Shown here: positions 51,716 through 60,597 of the stretch, in pieces
How positions within the stretch are numbered: position 1 is the first letter of the stretch
How the letters are laid out: every line of letters starts with the position of its first letter
DNA from: PALSA-1296 sp038322815
Lineage (GTDB): Bacteria; Bacteroidota; Ignavibacteria; Palsa-1295
Assembly: GCA_038322815.1 (NCBI GenBank)
Contig: JBBQGG010000004.1
Coordinates: 23,869-87,868 of the forward strand
Direction: 5' to 3'
Length of the DNA stretch: 64,000 nucleotides
Made by a program: the position numbers and the translations under genes
Notes under the pieces: model-generated
The model's input: only the letters and a program-made list of their open reading frames with translations
Told to the model about the DNA's origin: nothing
Database searches by the model: none

Positions 51716-53056
51716 TTATTTCTTCCACTGGAAAGTCTCCAGGAAATGCGTATCAAAATCCCCTGCTCTGAAACGCTCATCGCGCATCAGGGCTTTGTGG
51801 AATGGAATCGTGGTATGAATTCCTTCGATCACAAATTCTTCGAGTGCCGATTGCATTCTGTCGATTGCCTCTCTGCGGTCTGCGCCGAAAGTAATAAGTT
51901 TTCCTATCAATGAATCGTAATACGGTGGGATCGCATAGCCGCTATAAACGTGAGAATCAAGTCTGACACCATATCCACCCGGAGCGTGAAAACTTTTGAT
52001 CATTCCAGGTGATGGCCGGAAATCATGATCTGTATCTTCTGCATTGATTCGGCATTCGATCGCATGACCTTGCGGTTTGCGCGGTTTCTTTGAAATTTTT
52101 CCGCCGCTTGCAACATGTAGCTGCTGTTTGATAAGATCAAGCCCGATCACTTGTTCGGTTACGCAATGCTCGACCTGAATGCGCGTATTCATTTCCATGA
52201 AATAGAAATTACTATCGGCATCAAGCAAAAATTCTATCGTACCGGCTCCGACATATCCAACACTTGCAGCACCTTTGACGGCTGCGTCACCCATCTTCTT
52301 ACGCAACGCCTCTGATACAACAGGCGATGGAGATTCTTCAACAAGTTTCTGATGACGGCGTTGAATAGAACATTCGCGCTCGTTATAATGAACAACGGTT
52401 CCGAATGTATCGCCGAAAACCTGAATCTCAATGTGACGTGGTTTTGAAACATAACGTTCAATATATACTGCGCCATTTCCGAATGCACCGACCGCTTCAG
52501 TTTGCGCCATCTGCACATTTACTTCAAGATCTTCTTCTTTGGTGACGACACGCATTCCGCGACCGCCGCCGCCTGCAACTGCTTTGATAATGACAGGAAA
52601 ACCGATCTGCTTTGCAACATCCATTGCTTCCTCAAGAGATTCGACTACTCCATCGGTGCCTGGGACAACAGGCACACCGGCTTTTTTCATCGTCTCTTTT
52701 GCATGGGCTTTATCACCCATTGATTGGATCATCTCCGGAGTTGGACCGATAAACGTAAAACCCGAAGCCATGCAAATGTCTGCGAACTCTGCATTCTCTG
52801 CTAAAAATCCATAACCGGGATGAATAGCTTCAACATTGGTAAGATGTGCAGCACTAATTATCTGAGGAATATTAAGATAACTGAGCTTTCCTGCAGGCGG
52901 ACCAATACATACCGCTTCATCAGCGAATCGAACATGCAACGAATGTTTATCAGCTTCTGAATAAACGGCAACCGTCTTCACACCCATCTCGCGGCAAGTG
53001 CGAATAATACGCAATGCTATCTCGCCTCGGTTGGCTATTAATATTTTGTGAAACAT
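51716..53056 (-). CDS. accC: Biotin carboxylase subunit of acetyl-CoA carboxylase
   Basis: Carboxylates the biotin of AccB with bicarbonate and ATP, starting fatty-acid synthesis. 446 residues, usual length: FHKILIANRGEIALRIIRTC, HPGYGFLAENAEFAD, the ATP-grasp loop KAVAGGGGRGMRVV, ERECSIQRRHQKLVEESPSP in segments, and EMNTRIQVEHCVTE (catalytic Arg/Glu). Between it and accB is a half copy of the family A repeat (53079-53121). accB-accC order is as expected. Confidence 0.97.
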   Translation of the reverse strand: MFHKILIANRGEIALRIIRTCREMGVKTVAVYSEADKHSLHVRFADEAVCIGPPAGKLSYLNIPQIISAAHLTNVEAIHPGYGFLAENAEFADICMASGFTFIGPTPEMIQSMGDKAHAKETMKKAGVPVVPGTDGVVESLEEAMDVAKQIGFPVIIKAVAGGGGRGMRVVTKEEDLEVNVQMAQTEAVGAFGNGAVYIERYVSKPRHIEIQVFGDTFGTVVHYNERECSIQRRHQKLVEESPSPVVSEALRKKMGDAAVKGAASVGYVGAGTIEFLLDADSNFYFMEMNTRIQVEHCVTEQVIGLDLIKQQLHVASGGKISKKPRKPQGHAIECRINAEDTDHDFRPSPGMIKSFHAPGGYGVRLDSHVYSGYAIPPYYDSLIGKLITFGADRREAIDRMQSALEEFVIEGIHTTIPFHKALMRDERFRAGDFDTHFLETFQWKK

Positions 53057-53078
53057 TAGATGAAATCCTATAGTAACT

Positions 53079-53121
53079 GTGTCATAGCGAGGAGGGCTTT
53101 AGCCCGAATGAAGCAATGACA
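53079..53121. repeat. Half copy of family A repeat
   Basis: gtgtcatagcgaggagggctttagcccg followed by aatgaagcaatgacatt: a shortened, rearranged relative of the full elements. It sits in the 88-base gap between accB and accC. Confidence 0.65.
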
Positions 53122-53144
53122 TTACTTGAAGTTTATTGAATATT

Positions 53145-53615
53145 TTAAGCTGTCTCTAAAATAAATAACGTCTGCCCGTACTCAACTGGCTGGCCGTTCT
53201 CGACAAGGATCTTGATGATCTTTCCTGAAGCATCACTCTCGATCTCGTTCATCAGCTTCATTGCTTCAATGATACAGAGCGTTGTGCCGGCTTCGACATT
53301 TTGTCCAAGCTGTACATACTGATCTGCATCAGGAGAAGGGGCGCGGTAGAGCGTTCCGACAATTGGCGATTTTACTTCATGTGTCTTGGCTGATGTGGCA
53401 GATGCCTCACCACTTGATGCGATAGGTGCTGAAGGAGCTGATGAAGTTGGTGCCGGTCCATAACCATACGATGGCGGCGGAGCATACATCATCTGTGCAG
53501 CAGGTTCTTTCTGCCGAGCTAATCTGATCTGTGAACCCTCTTCTTCGATCTGCAGCTCAGTGAGAGTACTATCATCGAAAATTTTTAAGATTTTTTCTAA
53601 GTAAGTTAGATCCAT
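53145..53615 (-). CDS. accB: Biotin carboxyl carrier protein
   Basis: Carries the biotin of acetyl-CoA carboxylase. 156 residues: N-terminal YLEKILKIFDDSTLTELQIE, a Pro/Ala/Ser-rich linker (PPPSYGYGPAPTSSAPSAP), and the C-terminal biotinyl domain with SPIVGTLYRAPSPDA and the biotin lysine in IEAMKLMNEIESD. Length is normal. It is upstream of accC and downstream of efp, an order (efp-accB-accC) conserved in many phyla. The efp-accB gap is occupied by a family A repeat. Confidence 0.96.
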   Translation of the reverse strand: MDLTYLEKILKIFDDSTLTELQIEEEGSQIRLARQKEPAAQMMYAPPPSYGYGPAPTSSAPSAPIASSGEASATSAKTHEVKSPIVGTLYRAPSPDADQYVQLGQNVEAGTTLCIIEAMKLMNEIESDASGKIIKILVENGQPVEYGQTLFILETA

Positions 53616-53645
53616 CGTGGCTCCTTTGAATATTTATTTCTCATT

Positions 53646-53766
53646 GTGTCATTGTGATGAGGGCTTTAGCCCGACGAAGCAATCCCCTGATAGATTGTAG
53701 CGACTGAGCGTCTACCACAATGGAGGGGATTGCTTCGTCGTCGCTAACGCGACTCCTCGCAATGAC
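53646..53766. repeat. Interspersed palindromic repeat, family A (copy 4)
   Basis: gtgtcattgtgatgagggctttagcccgacgaagcaatcccc pattern on the left and ggggattgcttcgtcg ... actcctcgcaatgac on the right, located between efp and accB. Confidence 0.85.
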
Positions 53767-53774
53767 CCGTAATT

Positions 53775-54341
53775 TTATTTTTTTACACGCTCCATGTACT
53801 GCCCCGTGCGCGTATCGACTTTTACCATATCACCTTCGTTTAAGAAAAGCGGTACGTTTACCATTGCTCCCGTTTCGAGTTTTGCCGACTTTGTGCCGCC
53901 CGTTGCAGTATCGCCTTTCATTCCTGGATCGGTCTGTACGATAGTGAGATTTACAGCCGCCGGAACTTCGACAGCAACTATTGTCCCGTCTTCAGCAAAA
54001 ATAATATCGGCATTATCTGATTCACGGATGAATTTCGCAATGGTACCTACGACGATCGAAGGGACATTAATCTGCTCATACGATTCAGTGTTCATAAATA
54101 CGAAATCATCGCCATCCTTATAAAGGTACTGAAATGTTTTCTTTTCCATGCGTACCATCTCGACTGATTCGCCGGAGCGATAGCGCATTTCTTTCAAATT
54201 ACCTGTACGAAGTGAACGAAGTTTTGCCTGAACAAATGCGCGGAGATTACCCGGAGTCCTGTGTTCATATTCTTCAATTCGATAGAGTTCGCCATCCATT
54301 TTCAAGACTGCGCCGTTACGAAAATCATTTGTAGATGCCAT
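53775..54341 (-). CDS. efp: Elongation factor P with Asn at the loop tip
   Basis: Relieves ribosome stalling at polyproline stretches by entering the E site. 188 residues with the three-domain fold: KOW-like start (FRNGAVLKMDGELYRIEEYE), OB domain with FMNTESYEQINVP, and an acidic middle domain, ending KVDTRTGQYMERVKK. The beta3-beta4 loop reads HRTPGNLRAFVQAK. The residue aligned with the modified Lys34 of E. coli is Asn32, with no Lys or Arg there to be beta-lysylated or rhamnosylated. No epmA/epmB/earP gene is in the window. Upstream of accB on the same strand. Confidence 0.95.
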   Translation of the reverse strand: MASTNDFRNGAVLKMDGELYRIEEYEHRTPGNLRAFVQAKLRSLRTGNLKEMRYRSGESVEMVRMEKKTFQYLYKDGDDFVFMNTESYEQINVPSIVVGTIAKFIRESDNADIIFAEDGTIVAVEVPAAVNLTIVQTDPGMKGDTATGGTKSAKLETGAMVNVPLFLNEGDMVKVDTRTGQYMERVKK

Positions 54342-54452
54342 AAAAGTGGTTTTAAGGTAGTATTGTAGCCTTAGATTTGCAAAATTACGGAATAATAGCC
54401 CCGTTTTCAGGAATTCCGCTTCTGATAGCCCAAACCTAACACCAAATCCACC

Positions 54453-56258
54453 TTAATTCTTCCTGATAACGACAAATTTTCCGTTGTCGCGGATACCATC
54501 AACTTTGAGAGAATAATAGTAAACTCCGCTCGGAGCGAGTCTGCCCGTATCATCTTTTCCATCCCATTCCACATACCACGAACCTCCGAAAGGATCGGCT
54601 GCTATGACCTGATGATTCACTTTAAGCGATCTATCGAAATGTCGGATAAGGGCATTATCTAACGAGTAAATATTAAGACTAACATCGGTGGGAGATTGTG
54701 TCTTGGTTGATGCAAGGATATTAAGGAGAGGCTGATCAGTGGATGATAAAGAAATGATATATGGTTGGGGGAAAATTTTCGTAGCGATATGGATCGGCAA
54801 GATTATGGTATCGCAAAATGTTTCGGGGAATTGATATTTCGCTTCAAAACTCAATACACTTTTACTGGCAATTGAGGCTTCGGATACAAACGCCCGATCG
54901 ACGGATCGGGAAATTACAATTACCGATGTATCTTTCCCATAACCACAGAGAAAAACATGAAGAGATGCATCGAGAGCTTGGAATGTATCCGTTATTTGGG
55001 GCTGTAAAATAGTTTTTTGAATGGCATCACTATTAAATTTTCTCGCATCAGGAAAAATGCTTGCTCCCTGAAAATTCCTGCCGGTATAATAAACTGCAGT
55101 TCCGAAGCGTTTATATTCTGAGCAAAAATCCGCATTTTCTTTTTTAAGAATACTATCGAAGCATAAAAGGAAATCAGGAAGTTTAGCTGAATAAAGATCC
55201 CAGACATTTTTTAAAATATCATCACCAAATTTTTTACTGAGATATTGCATCCAGATGCATTGCCCATAATATCCAATACCATCAATATGGTCAAAAGATC
55301 CATCAAAATGCAATGTATACAACGGAAGATATTGTAAGTAATCCGGTACAGATGGAGTGCTTCTCATCTCTAACCAAACAGCCATCATTTCTCGAAATGC
55401 TACGTCGTTCAAGTTTGTACCATAACTTCCGTACTGTATTACATGATGAAATTCATGAAAGATCGTTATGCGTGCAGCATCTAAGCCCGTAGTTGTATAG
55501 CCTGTACTAAAGCTATTATCAATAGTTATGGAAGAATAGTATTTGCTCAAACCCGAAGGTGAAGAAGTAAAAGCGTTGCCTATAGAATTCGTAACTCCAT
55601 AAAATCCTGCACCTAAATGCTGAAGTACGATACGCCAGGTTGAATCTGCGGATGAAAACGGCGGCTTCGGATACCCGAGTTCGATAATTTCTAATTCGTA
55701 TGCTTCATCGGCAAAATGCGCGACGCTATCTACATATTCAGCACTGGCAGAATCCACGCCTGCTTTTGAATAATATATCGTGAATTTTCCGGAAGGAGAT
55801 TTTATCGAATCAGAAAACGATGCAACTGATTCGATAACAGCTTCCCGAAGGGGCTTACTAATCCTTTCTTTAATTCGTGCTGCTTCGAATGCTAACTCAG
55901 AACCGCATTTCCCGTATGGGTTTGGTAAAGGCGGCAGCGACCTAAACAAACCCTTCATTTGTCCGTATGATATGAAAACAGAATCAATATATGATAACTG
56001 CAAACCAATTCGTACTAAATTTTCGTATTCGGAAAGGGTTTGAGCTTGCGAGGCTAAGGGGATGGATTTTTGAGCATAGGCCTGCGAAGAAAATAATACT
56101 GTCATTGCGAAGAGGACTGTAGTCCGGTTCCGAAGGATCGAGGAAAGAAATCTCCTGAGGATATGCGGCAGTTCTGCCGCGATTTTGGGGATTGCTTCGT
56201 CGTCGCTAAAGCGACTCCTCGCGATGACACTATTAAAACGAACTACGCCACTATGCAT
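54453..56258 (-). CDS. Secreted HExxH metallopeptidase-like protein with FlgD-type C-terminal domain
   Basis: 601 residues at most. A zinc motif HEFHH is seen in TIFHEFHHVIQYGS (about residue 268), as in secreted metallopeptidases, and a large surrounding domain has FGTAVYYTGRNF and DDILKNVWDLY. The C terminus has a FlgD-Ig-like sorting domain (WYVEWDGKDDTGR, APSGVYYYSLKV, NGKFVVIRKN), a common type IX cargo ending. The N terminus is unusual: residues 10-53 are encoded by a palindromic repeat, and the hydrophobic stretch TTVLFAMTVLFSSQAYA that serves as signal peptide lies half inside it. The ATG at 56105 (MTVLF) would leave too short a signal peptide. The substrate is unknown. Confidence 0.7.
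   Translation of the reverse strand: MHSGVVRFNSVIARSRFSDDEAIPKIAAELPHILRRFLSSILRNRTTVLFAMTVLFSSQAYAQKSIPLASQAQTLSEYENLVRIGLQLSYIDSVFISYGQMKGLFRSLPPLPNPYGKCGSELAFEAARIKERISKPLREAVIESVASFSDSIKSPSGKFTIYYSKAGVDSASAEYVDSVAHFADEAYELEIIELGYPKPPFSSADSTWRIVLQHLGAGFYGVTNSIGNAFTSSPSGLSKYYSSITIDNSFSTGYTTTGLDAARITIFHEFHHVIQYGSYGTNLNDVAFREMMAVWLEMRSTPSVPDYLQYLPLYTLHFDGSFDHIDGIGYYGQCIWMQYLSKKFGDDILKNVWDLYSAKLPDFLLCFDSILKKENADFCSEYKRFGTAVYYTGRNFQGASIFPDARKFNSDAIQKTILQPQITDTFQALDASLHVFLCGYGKDTSVIVISRSVDRAFVSEASIASKSVLSFEAKYQFPETFCDTIILPIHIATKIFPQPYIISLSSTDQPLLNILASTKTQSPTDVSLNIYSLDNALIRHFDRSLKVNHQVIAADPFGGSWYVEWDGKDDTGRLAPSGVYYYSLKVDGIRDNGKFVVIRKN
56100..56230. repeat. Interspersed palindromic repeat, family A (copy 5), overlapping a CDS start
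   Basis: tgtcattgcgaagagg ... ggggattgcttcgtcg ... actcctcgcgatgacac. It overlaps the first 53 codons of the metallopeptidase-like gene and lies between that gene and clpC. Confidence 0.85.
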
Positions 56259-56373
56259 TCTGTTTTATTATCAGAGCTTAAAATGAAACAAAACTCATTT
56301 ACTTGTATGAAACAAAGATGCGTTAAGTTTCGTCATAATAAGTAATAAACTCATAAATTGTTACACTTGAACT

Positions 56374-58953
56374 ATGGCACAAGAAGGAAATTTTTCTAAC
56401 CGGGTACAGGATGTGATCCGCCTGTCACGCGAAGAGGCTATTCGCTTAGGTCATGATTATATCGGTACCGAGCATTTATTACTCGGCATTATTCGCGAAG
56501 GCGAAGGTATTGCTGTGAAGATTCTCCGGAATCTCGGAGTCGATCTCTATAAAATTAAAAAGGCGATTGAAGATACAGTGCGCTCCGGCGGAGCGACGTT
56601 GACGATCGGCAACATTCCGCTTACCAAACAAGCGGAAAAAGTGCTGAAGATCACCTATCTCGAAGCGAAACTGTATAAGAGCGAAGTGATCGGCACCGAG
56701 CATTTGCTCCTCTCGCTGCTTCGCGATGAAGATAATATCGCTGCGCAGATCCTTAATCAATTTAATTGTACCTACGACGGCATCCGTGCCGAGCTTGATA
56801 ATATCATCTCCGGCAGAGCCACTCCTGCTCCGAAACAACAAGCTCCGGGTGAGAAAAAACATGAGAAGACGAAAACTCCGGTGCTTGATAATTTCGGTCG
56901 CGACTTAACAAAATATGCTTCCGAAGATAAACTCGATCCTATCGTAGGAAGAGAAAAAGAAATTCAGCGCGTTGCACAAATTCTTTCTCGCCGCAAAAAG
57001 AATAATCCTGTTCTTATCGGAGAACCCGGCGTAGGCAAAACTGCAATTGCCGAAGGTTTGGCTCTACGTATAGTACAGAAAAAAGTACCGCGTGTACTTT
57101 TTGATAAACGTGTAGTAACGCTCGATCTTGCGGCACTCGTTGCAGGTACAAAATACCGAGGGCAGTTTGAAGAGCGGATGAAAGCTGTGATGAACGAACT
57201 TGAAAAGGCGAAGGACGTTATTCTGTTTATTGATGAGCTTCATACAATAGTCGGTGCAGGTGGCGCATCCGGTTCACTTGATGCTTCGAATATGTTTAAA
57301 CCTGCTCTTGCCCGAGGTGATATCCAATGCATTGGAGCAACGACACTCGATGAATACCGCCAATTTATTGAAAAAGATGGAGCGCTTGACCGCAGATTCC
57401 AAAAAATTCTCGTTGATCCGCCTTCTGTAGATGAAGCGATCCAAATTTTAACGAACATCGCATCGAAATACGAAGAGCATCATAGCGTTCGCTATTCAGC
57501 GAAGGCTATCGAAGCTGCTGTAAAACTCAGCGACCGTTATATCACTGATCGCTTTTTGCCGGATAAAGCAATTGACGTGATGGATGAAGCGGGTTCTCGC
57601 GTACATTTAGCAAACGTACATGCTCCGCAAAATGTCGAAGATCTTGAAAAGAAGATCGAAGATATTAAGGTGCAAAAAAATCTTGTCGTCAAAACACAAA
57701 ACTTCGAAGAAGCAGCAAGACTTCGTGATCTCGAAAAGAAATATCAGCAAGAACTCGAAACAGCTATTAATGCTTGGGAAGAAGAGATCGGTACCCAAGT
57801 ATATGACGTATCCGAAGATGATATCGCCGATGTTGTTGCAATGATGACAGGAATCCCTGTTAATAAAGTTGCACAGAGCGAGAGCATCAAACTCTTGAAG
57901 ATGAGCGAGGCCTTACAAGGCGTTATCGTAGGACAGGAAGAAGCTATTGATAAACTGACGAAAGCTATTCGCCGAACTCGCGCCGGACTTAAAGATCCCG
58001 CCCGCCCTATCGGAAGTTTTATTTTCTTAGGACCTACCGGCGTTGGAAAAACGGAACTTGCAAAATCGCTTGCCCGCTATCTGTTTGAATCGGAGGATAA
58101 TCTGATTCGTATTGACATGTCTGAATATATGGAGAAGTTCTCCGTATCTCGTCTTGTCGGTGCACCTCCGGGTTATGTCGGCTATGAAGAAGGTGGTCAA
58201 CTTACCGAGAAGGTACGCCGTAAACCATATTCTGTCGTGCTTCTTGATGAGATCGAGAAAGCGCATCCTGATGTCTTCAATATTTTATTACAGGTATTGG
58301 ACGATGGGACACTGACCGATTCACTCGGACGTAAAGTGGATTTTAAAAATACGATCATTATCATGACTTCAAATGTCGGCACACGCGATATTAAGAAGCA
58401 GCCTCGCATCGGCTTCGGTGAATCCGTCGGCGGTGATGAGCATGATAAAATGAGAGGTCAGATCGATGAGTCAATGAAACGGCTTTTCAATCCGGAATTT
58501 TTGAATCGCGTCGATGAGACCATAGTCTTCCGTTCTCTTACGAAAGAAGATATTGTGCAGATCATTCAGATCTCGCTCAAAAAACTTCTCTCCAGAGTTG
58601 AAGCAATGGGAGTCAAGGTTGAGCTTTCACCGAAAGCGTTGGAATTTGTTGCCGAAAAAGGCTTCGATAAACAATATGGTGCGCGGCCATTACGCAGAGC
58701 GATGCAGAAATACATTGAAGATCCGATCGCAGAAGAGATCCTCAAAGGCACAGTCAAAGATGGCTCTATTGTCAAGGTCGATATTGCCGGGAATGACGCC
58801 GAGCTACTCTTTCAGATCGAAACGATGGGCGAAACCTCAACAACAACCGTTCATCATGCCACTATCGAAGAAGTGATGAAAGAAGCAGGAATCACTCATG
58901 CTGAAGATGTTGAGGAAGAAGGCAGTGATGCAGTGAGCGAAGAGAAGAAATAA
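56374..58953 (+). CDS. clpC: ATP-dependent Clp protease ATP-binding subunit ClpC
   Basis: Hsp100 unfoldase that feeds ClpP and controls stress proteins. 859 residues: two Clp_N repeats (about 5-55 and 80-130, with HDYIGTEHLLLGII), first AAA domain with GEPGVGKTAIAEGL and VILFIDELHTIVGAG. The UVR-like coiled middle is KTQNFEEAARLRDLEKKYQ. The second AAA has GPTGVGKTELAKSL, a ClpP-binding region, and the D2-small domain (KQYGARPLRRAMQKYIED). The acidic tail ends VEEEGSDAVSEEKK. The UVR motif separates it from ClpB and ClpA. It is divergent from the metallopeptidase-like gene and followed by a terminator. Confidence 0.96.
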   Translation: MAQEGNFSNRVQDVIRLSREEAIRLGHDYIGTEHLLLGIIREGEGIAVKILRNLGVDLYKIKKAIEDTVRSGGATLTIGNIPLTKQAEKVLKITYLEAKLYKSEVIGTEHLLLSLLRDEDNIAAQILNQFNCTYDGIRAELDNIISGRATPAPKQQAPGEKKHEKTKTPVLDNFGRDLTKYASEDKLDPIVGREKEIQRVAQILSRRKKNNPVLIGEPGVGKTAIAEGLALRIVQKKVPRVLFDKRVVTLDLAALVAGTKYRGQFEERMKAVMNELEKAKDVILFIDELHTIVGAGGASGSLDASNMFKPALARGDIQCIGATTLDEYRQFIEKDGALDRRFQKILVDPPSVDEAIQILTNIASKYEEHHSVRYSAKAIEAAVKLSDRYITDRFLPDKAIDVMDEAGSRVHLANVHAPQNVEDLEKKIEDIKVQKNLVVKTQNFEEAARLRDLEKKYQQELETAINAWEEEIGTQVYDVSEDDIADVVAMMTGIPVNKVAQSESIKLLKMSEALQGVIVGQEEAIDKLTKAIRRTRAGLKDPARPIGSFIFLGPTGVGKTELAKSLARYLFESEDNLIRIDMSEYMEKFSVSRLVGAPPGYVGYEEGGQLTEKVRRKPYSVVLLDEIEKAHPDVFNILLQVLDDGTLTDSLGRKVDFKNTIIIMTSNVGTRDIKKQPRIGFGESVGGDEHDKMRGQIDESMKRLFNPEFLNRVDETIVFRSLTKEDIVQIIQISLKKLLSRVEAMGVKVELSPKALEFVAEKGFDKQYGARPLRRAMQKYIEDPIAEEILKGTVKDGSIVKVDIAGNDAELLFQIETMGETSTTTVHHATIEEVMKEAGITHAEDVEEEGSDAVSEEKK

Positions 58954-58973
58954 ACTGCTTTAACTTACTAAAT

Positions 58974-59006
58974 AAAAAGCCGCCGACAATTAGTCTGCGG
59001 CTTTTT
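58974..59006 (+). terminator. Intrinsic terminator after clpC
   Basis: AAAAAGCCGCCGAC-aatta-GTCTGCGGCTTTTT: a 14-base stem with one mismatch and a T5 end. The A5 on the other side makes it usable on both strands, so it may also end the methyltransferase transcript at 59026. Confidence 0.85.
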
Positions 59007-59025
59007 ATTTGAATTAATAAAGTAA

Positions 59026-59817
59026 TTATTTTTTTGTTCCGTAGATCATCATCCAAAATCCTGACCATGGAGCAAGGAGAGATTGATTAATGGTATTTAA
59101 AAACTTTGGATATTTACGGCGGTAAGAATCGCACATCGTAAAATGAACGCCCTTGAATTTATGAAACATCCTTCTTGCATCACTACGGGAATAAGCTTTT
59201 CCTAAAGGATTGCTTCCACCGTCATAGACTCGTACCCAATCTTTATAGCCATGTACTCTTCCTTTTAATAATCCGCTTAAGAAAAAAAGAGGTACACCAA
59301 TCCAGGTATGAAGTGAATGTTTATGATAAAGCATAATTACGATCTCACCTCCAGGCTTCAATACCCGATAAACTTCATCGATAGCTTTTTGCGTATCAGG
59401 TGTATGATGGAGAACTCCGAAAGAATAGACAACATCGAATGTTGCGTCTTCAAAAGGAAGATTTTCTGCATCGGCTGATAGAAACTCTCCCTGCAGCCCC
59501 TCCATATTGAATCTTTGCTGAGCAAGGCGCGGTCCTTCTTCAGTAAGATCAATTCCTGTTACAATAGCTCCGTTGCGAGCGAATTGTAAACTATCTGTTC
59601 CTAATCCACATCCGATCTCTAATAATTTTTTGCCTCGATATTTTTTAAAGCCGCAAAGTTTTTCCATGAACGGCTGCGTAGCATAACGGAACCGTTCGAC
59701 TTCGTCGTAAAAAGCTTTCGTGCCGGGAGGCAGATCAGTGAACTGCGTACCGCAGGGCTGAACATTCCAGTAATCATGTACTTCAGCTTTCAGCGCAGCG
59801 TCGTGTTGGGTTTGCAT
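59026..59817 (-). CDS. Class I SAM-dependent methyltransferase
   Basis: 263 residues: SAM-binding motif LLEIGCGLGTDSLQFARNGA, then TGIDLTEEG, post-motif ENLPFEDATFDVVYSFGVLH and the VLKPGGEIVIMLYHKHS segment (Methyltransf_11 type). The extra C-terminal part (about 180-263) with YSRSDARRMFHKFKG and a hydrophobic end resembles methyltransferases acting on lipids or small aromatics such as ubiquinone/menaquinone-like substrates, but no specific substrate can be named. It is followed by the clpC terminator and preceded by a family B repeat and frr. Confidence 0.85.
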   Translation of the reverse strand: MQTQHDAALKAEVHDYWNVQPCGTQFTDLPPGTKAFYDEVERFRYATQPFMEKLCGFKKYRGKKLLEIGCGLGTDSLQFARNGAIVTGIDLTEEGPRLAQQRFNMEGLQGEFLSADAENLPFEDATFDVVYSFGVLHHTPDTQKAIDEVYRVLKPGGEIVIMLYHKHSLHTWIGVPLFFLSGLLKGRVHGYKDWVRVYDGGSNPLGKAYSRSDARRMFHKFKGVHFTMCDSYRRKYPKFLNTINQSLLAPWSGFWMMIYGTKK

Positions 59818-59835
59818 GAATTCTTGATTTTAGTT

Positions 59836-59924
59836 TGTCATTCTGATTGGAGCGAAGCGGAACGAAGAATCTGAGCTTTCAATAATCCCGAAATCTCAGA
59901 TTCTTCGCTTCGCTCAGAATGACA
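59836..59924. repeat. Interspersed palindromic repeat, family B (full copy)
   Basis: tgtcattctgattggagcgaagcgg with gaagaatctgagctttca on the left; tctcagattcttcgcttcgc and tcagaatgaca on the right form an 89-base palindrome. A partial copy is at 16492-16540. Confidence 0.85.
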
Positions 59925-59929
59925 AAGAA

Positions 59930-60493
59930 TTAAACTGCCATTACTTCTTTCTCTTTAGAAGCAACCAAGGCATCAATATCTTTAACTTTTTGATCGGTCT
60001 TTTTCTGAACGTCGTCTTCCCCGCGTTTACGTTCATCCTCGGAAAAATGCTCGTCCTTTTCGGCCTTTTTCAAATGCTCCATTGCATCACGGCGCACATT
60101 GCGAATAGAAATTTTTGCTTCTTCACCAAGTTTCTTTACGATCTTGGTAATTTCTTTGCGACGCTCTTCTGTCATTGGCGGCATTGGCACACGGACAAAT
60201 GTACCATCAGACGAAGGATTCAACCCAAGATTGGCATCGCGGATTGCCTTTTCGATAGCTCCGCTCAAACCTCGGTCCCATGGTTGAATGGCTATTGAAT
60301 GCGCATCAGGCACGGAAAGATTTGCAACTTGATTCAATGTCATCATTGTGCCATAGGCATCAACTTTCACTGTATCGAGAAGCCCCGTTGAGGCGCGCCC
60401 TGTGCGGATCTTGCTCAATTCATTGTTGAAAGATTCCAGAGCCTTTGCCATGCGATGATCGCAATCGGTGATAATTTCTTTTGTAGTATTCAT
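59930..60493 (-). CDS. frr: Ribosome recycling factor
   Basis: Splits post-termination ribosomes together with EF-G. 187 residues, usual size: a three-helix bundle with KALESFNNELSKIRTGRAS, LNQVANLSVPDAHSIAIQPWD in segments, RVPMPPMTEERRKEITKIVK and the C-terminal coil (HFSEDERKRGEDDVQKKTDQ). It is downstream of pyrH on the same strand, a conserved pair, with a family E repeat in the gap. Confidence 0.97.
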   Translation of the reverse strand: MNTTKEIITDCDHRMAKALESFNNELSKIRTGRASTGLLDTVKVDAYGTMMTLNQVANLSVPDAHSIAIQPWDRGLSGAIEKAIRDANLGLNPSSDGTFVRVPMPPMTEERRKEITKIVKKLGEEAKISIRNVRRDAMEHLKKAEKDEHFSEDERKRGEDDVQKKTDQKVKDIDALVASKEKEVMAV

Positions 60494-60495
60494 AA

Positions 60496-60597
60496 AATTG
60501 AATTGTGAATTTTGAATTGAGAATTATGAAAAGAGAATTGAGAATTGAAAAATACCAAAAAATATTTCTCAATTCACAATCCTTAATTCACAATTCA
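60496..60597. repeat. Interspersed palindromic repeat, family E (copy 2)
   Basis: gaattgagaattatgaaaag and gagaattgaaaa on the left; tctcaattcacaat and aattcacaattca on the right. It lies between pyrH and frr and overlaps the pyrH stop by 3 bases. Confidence 0.8.
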
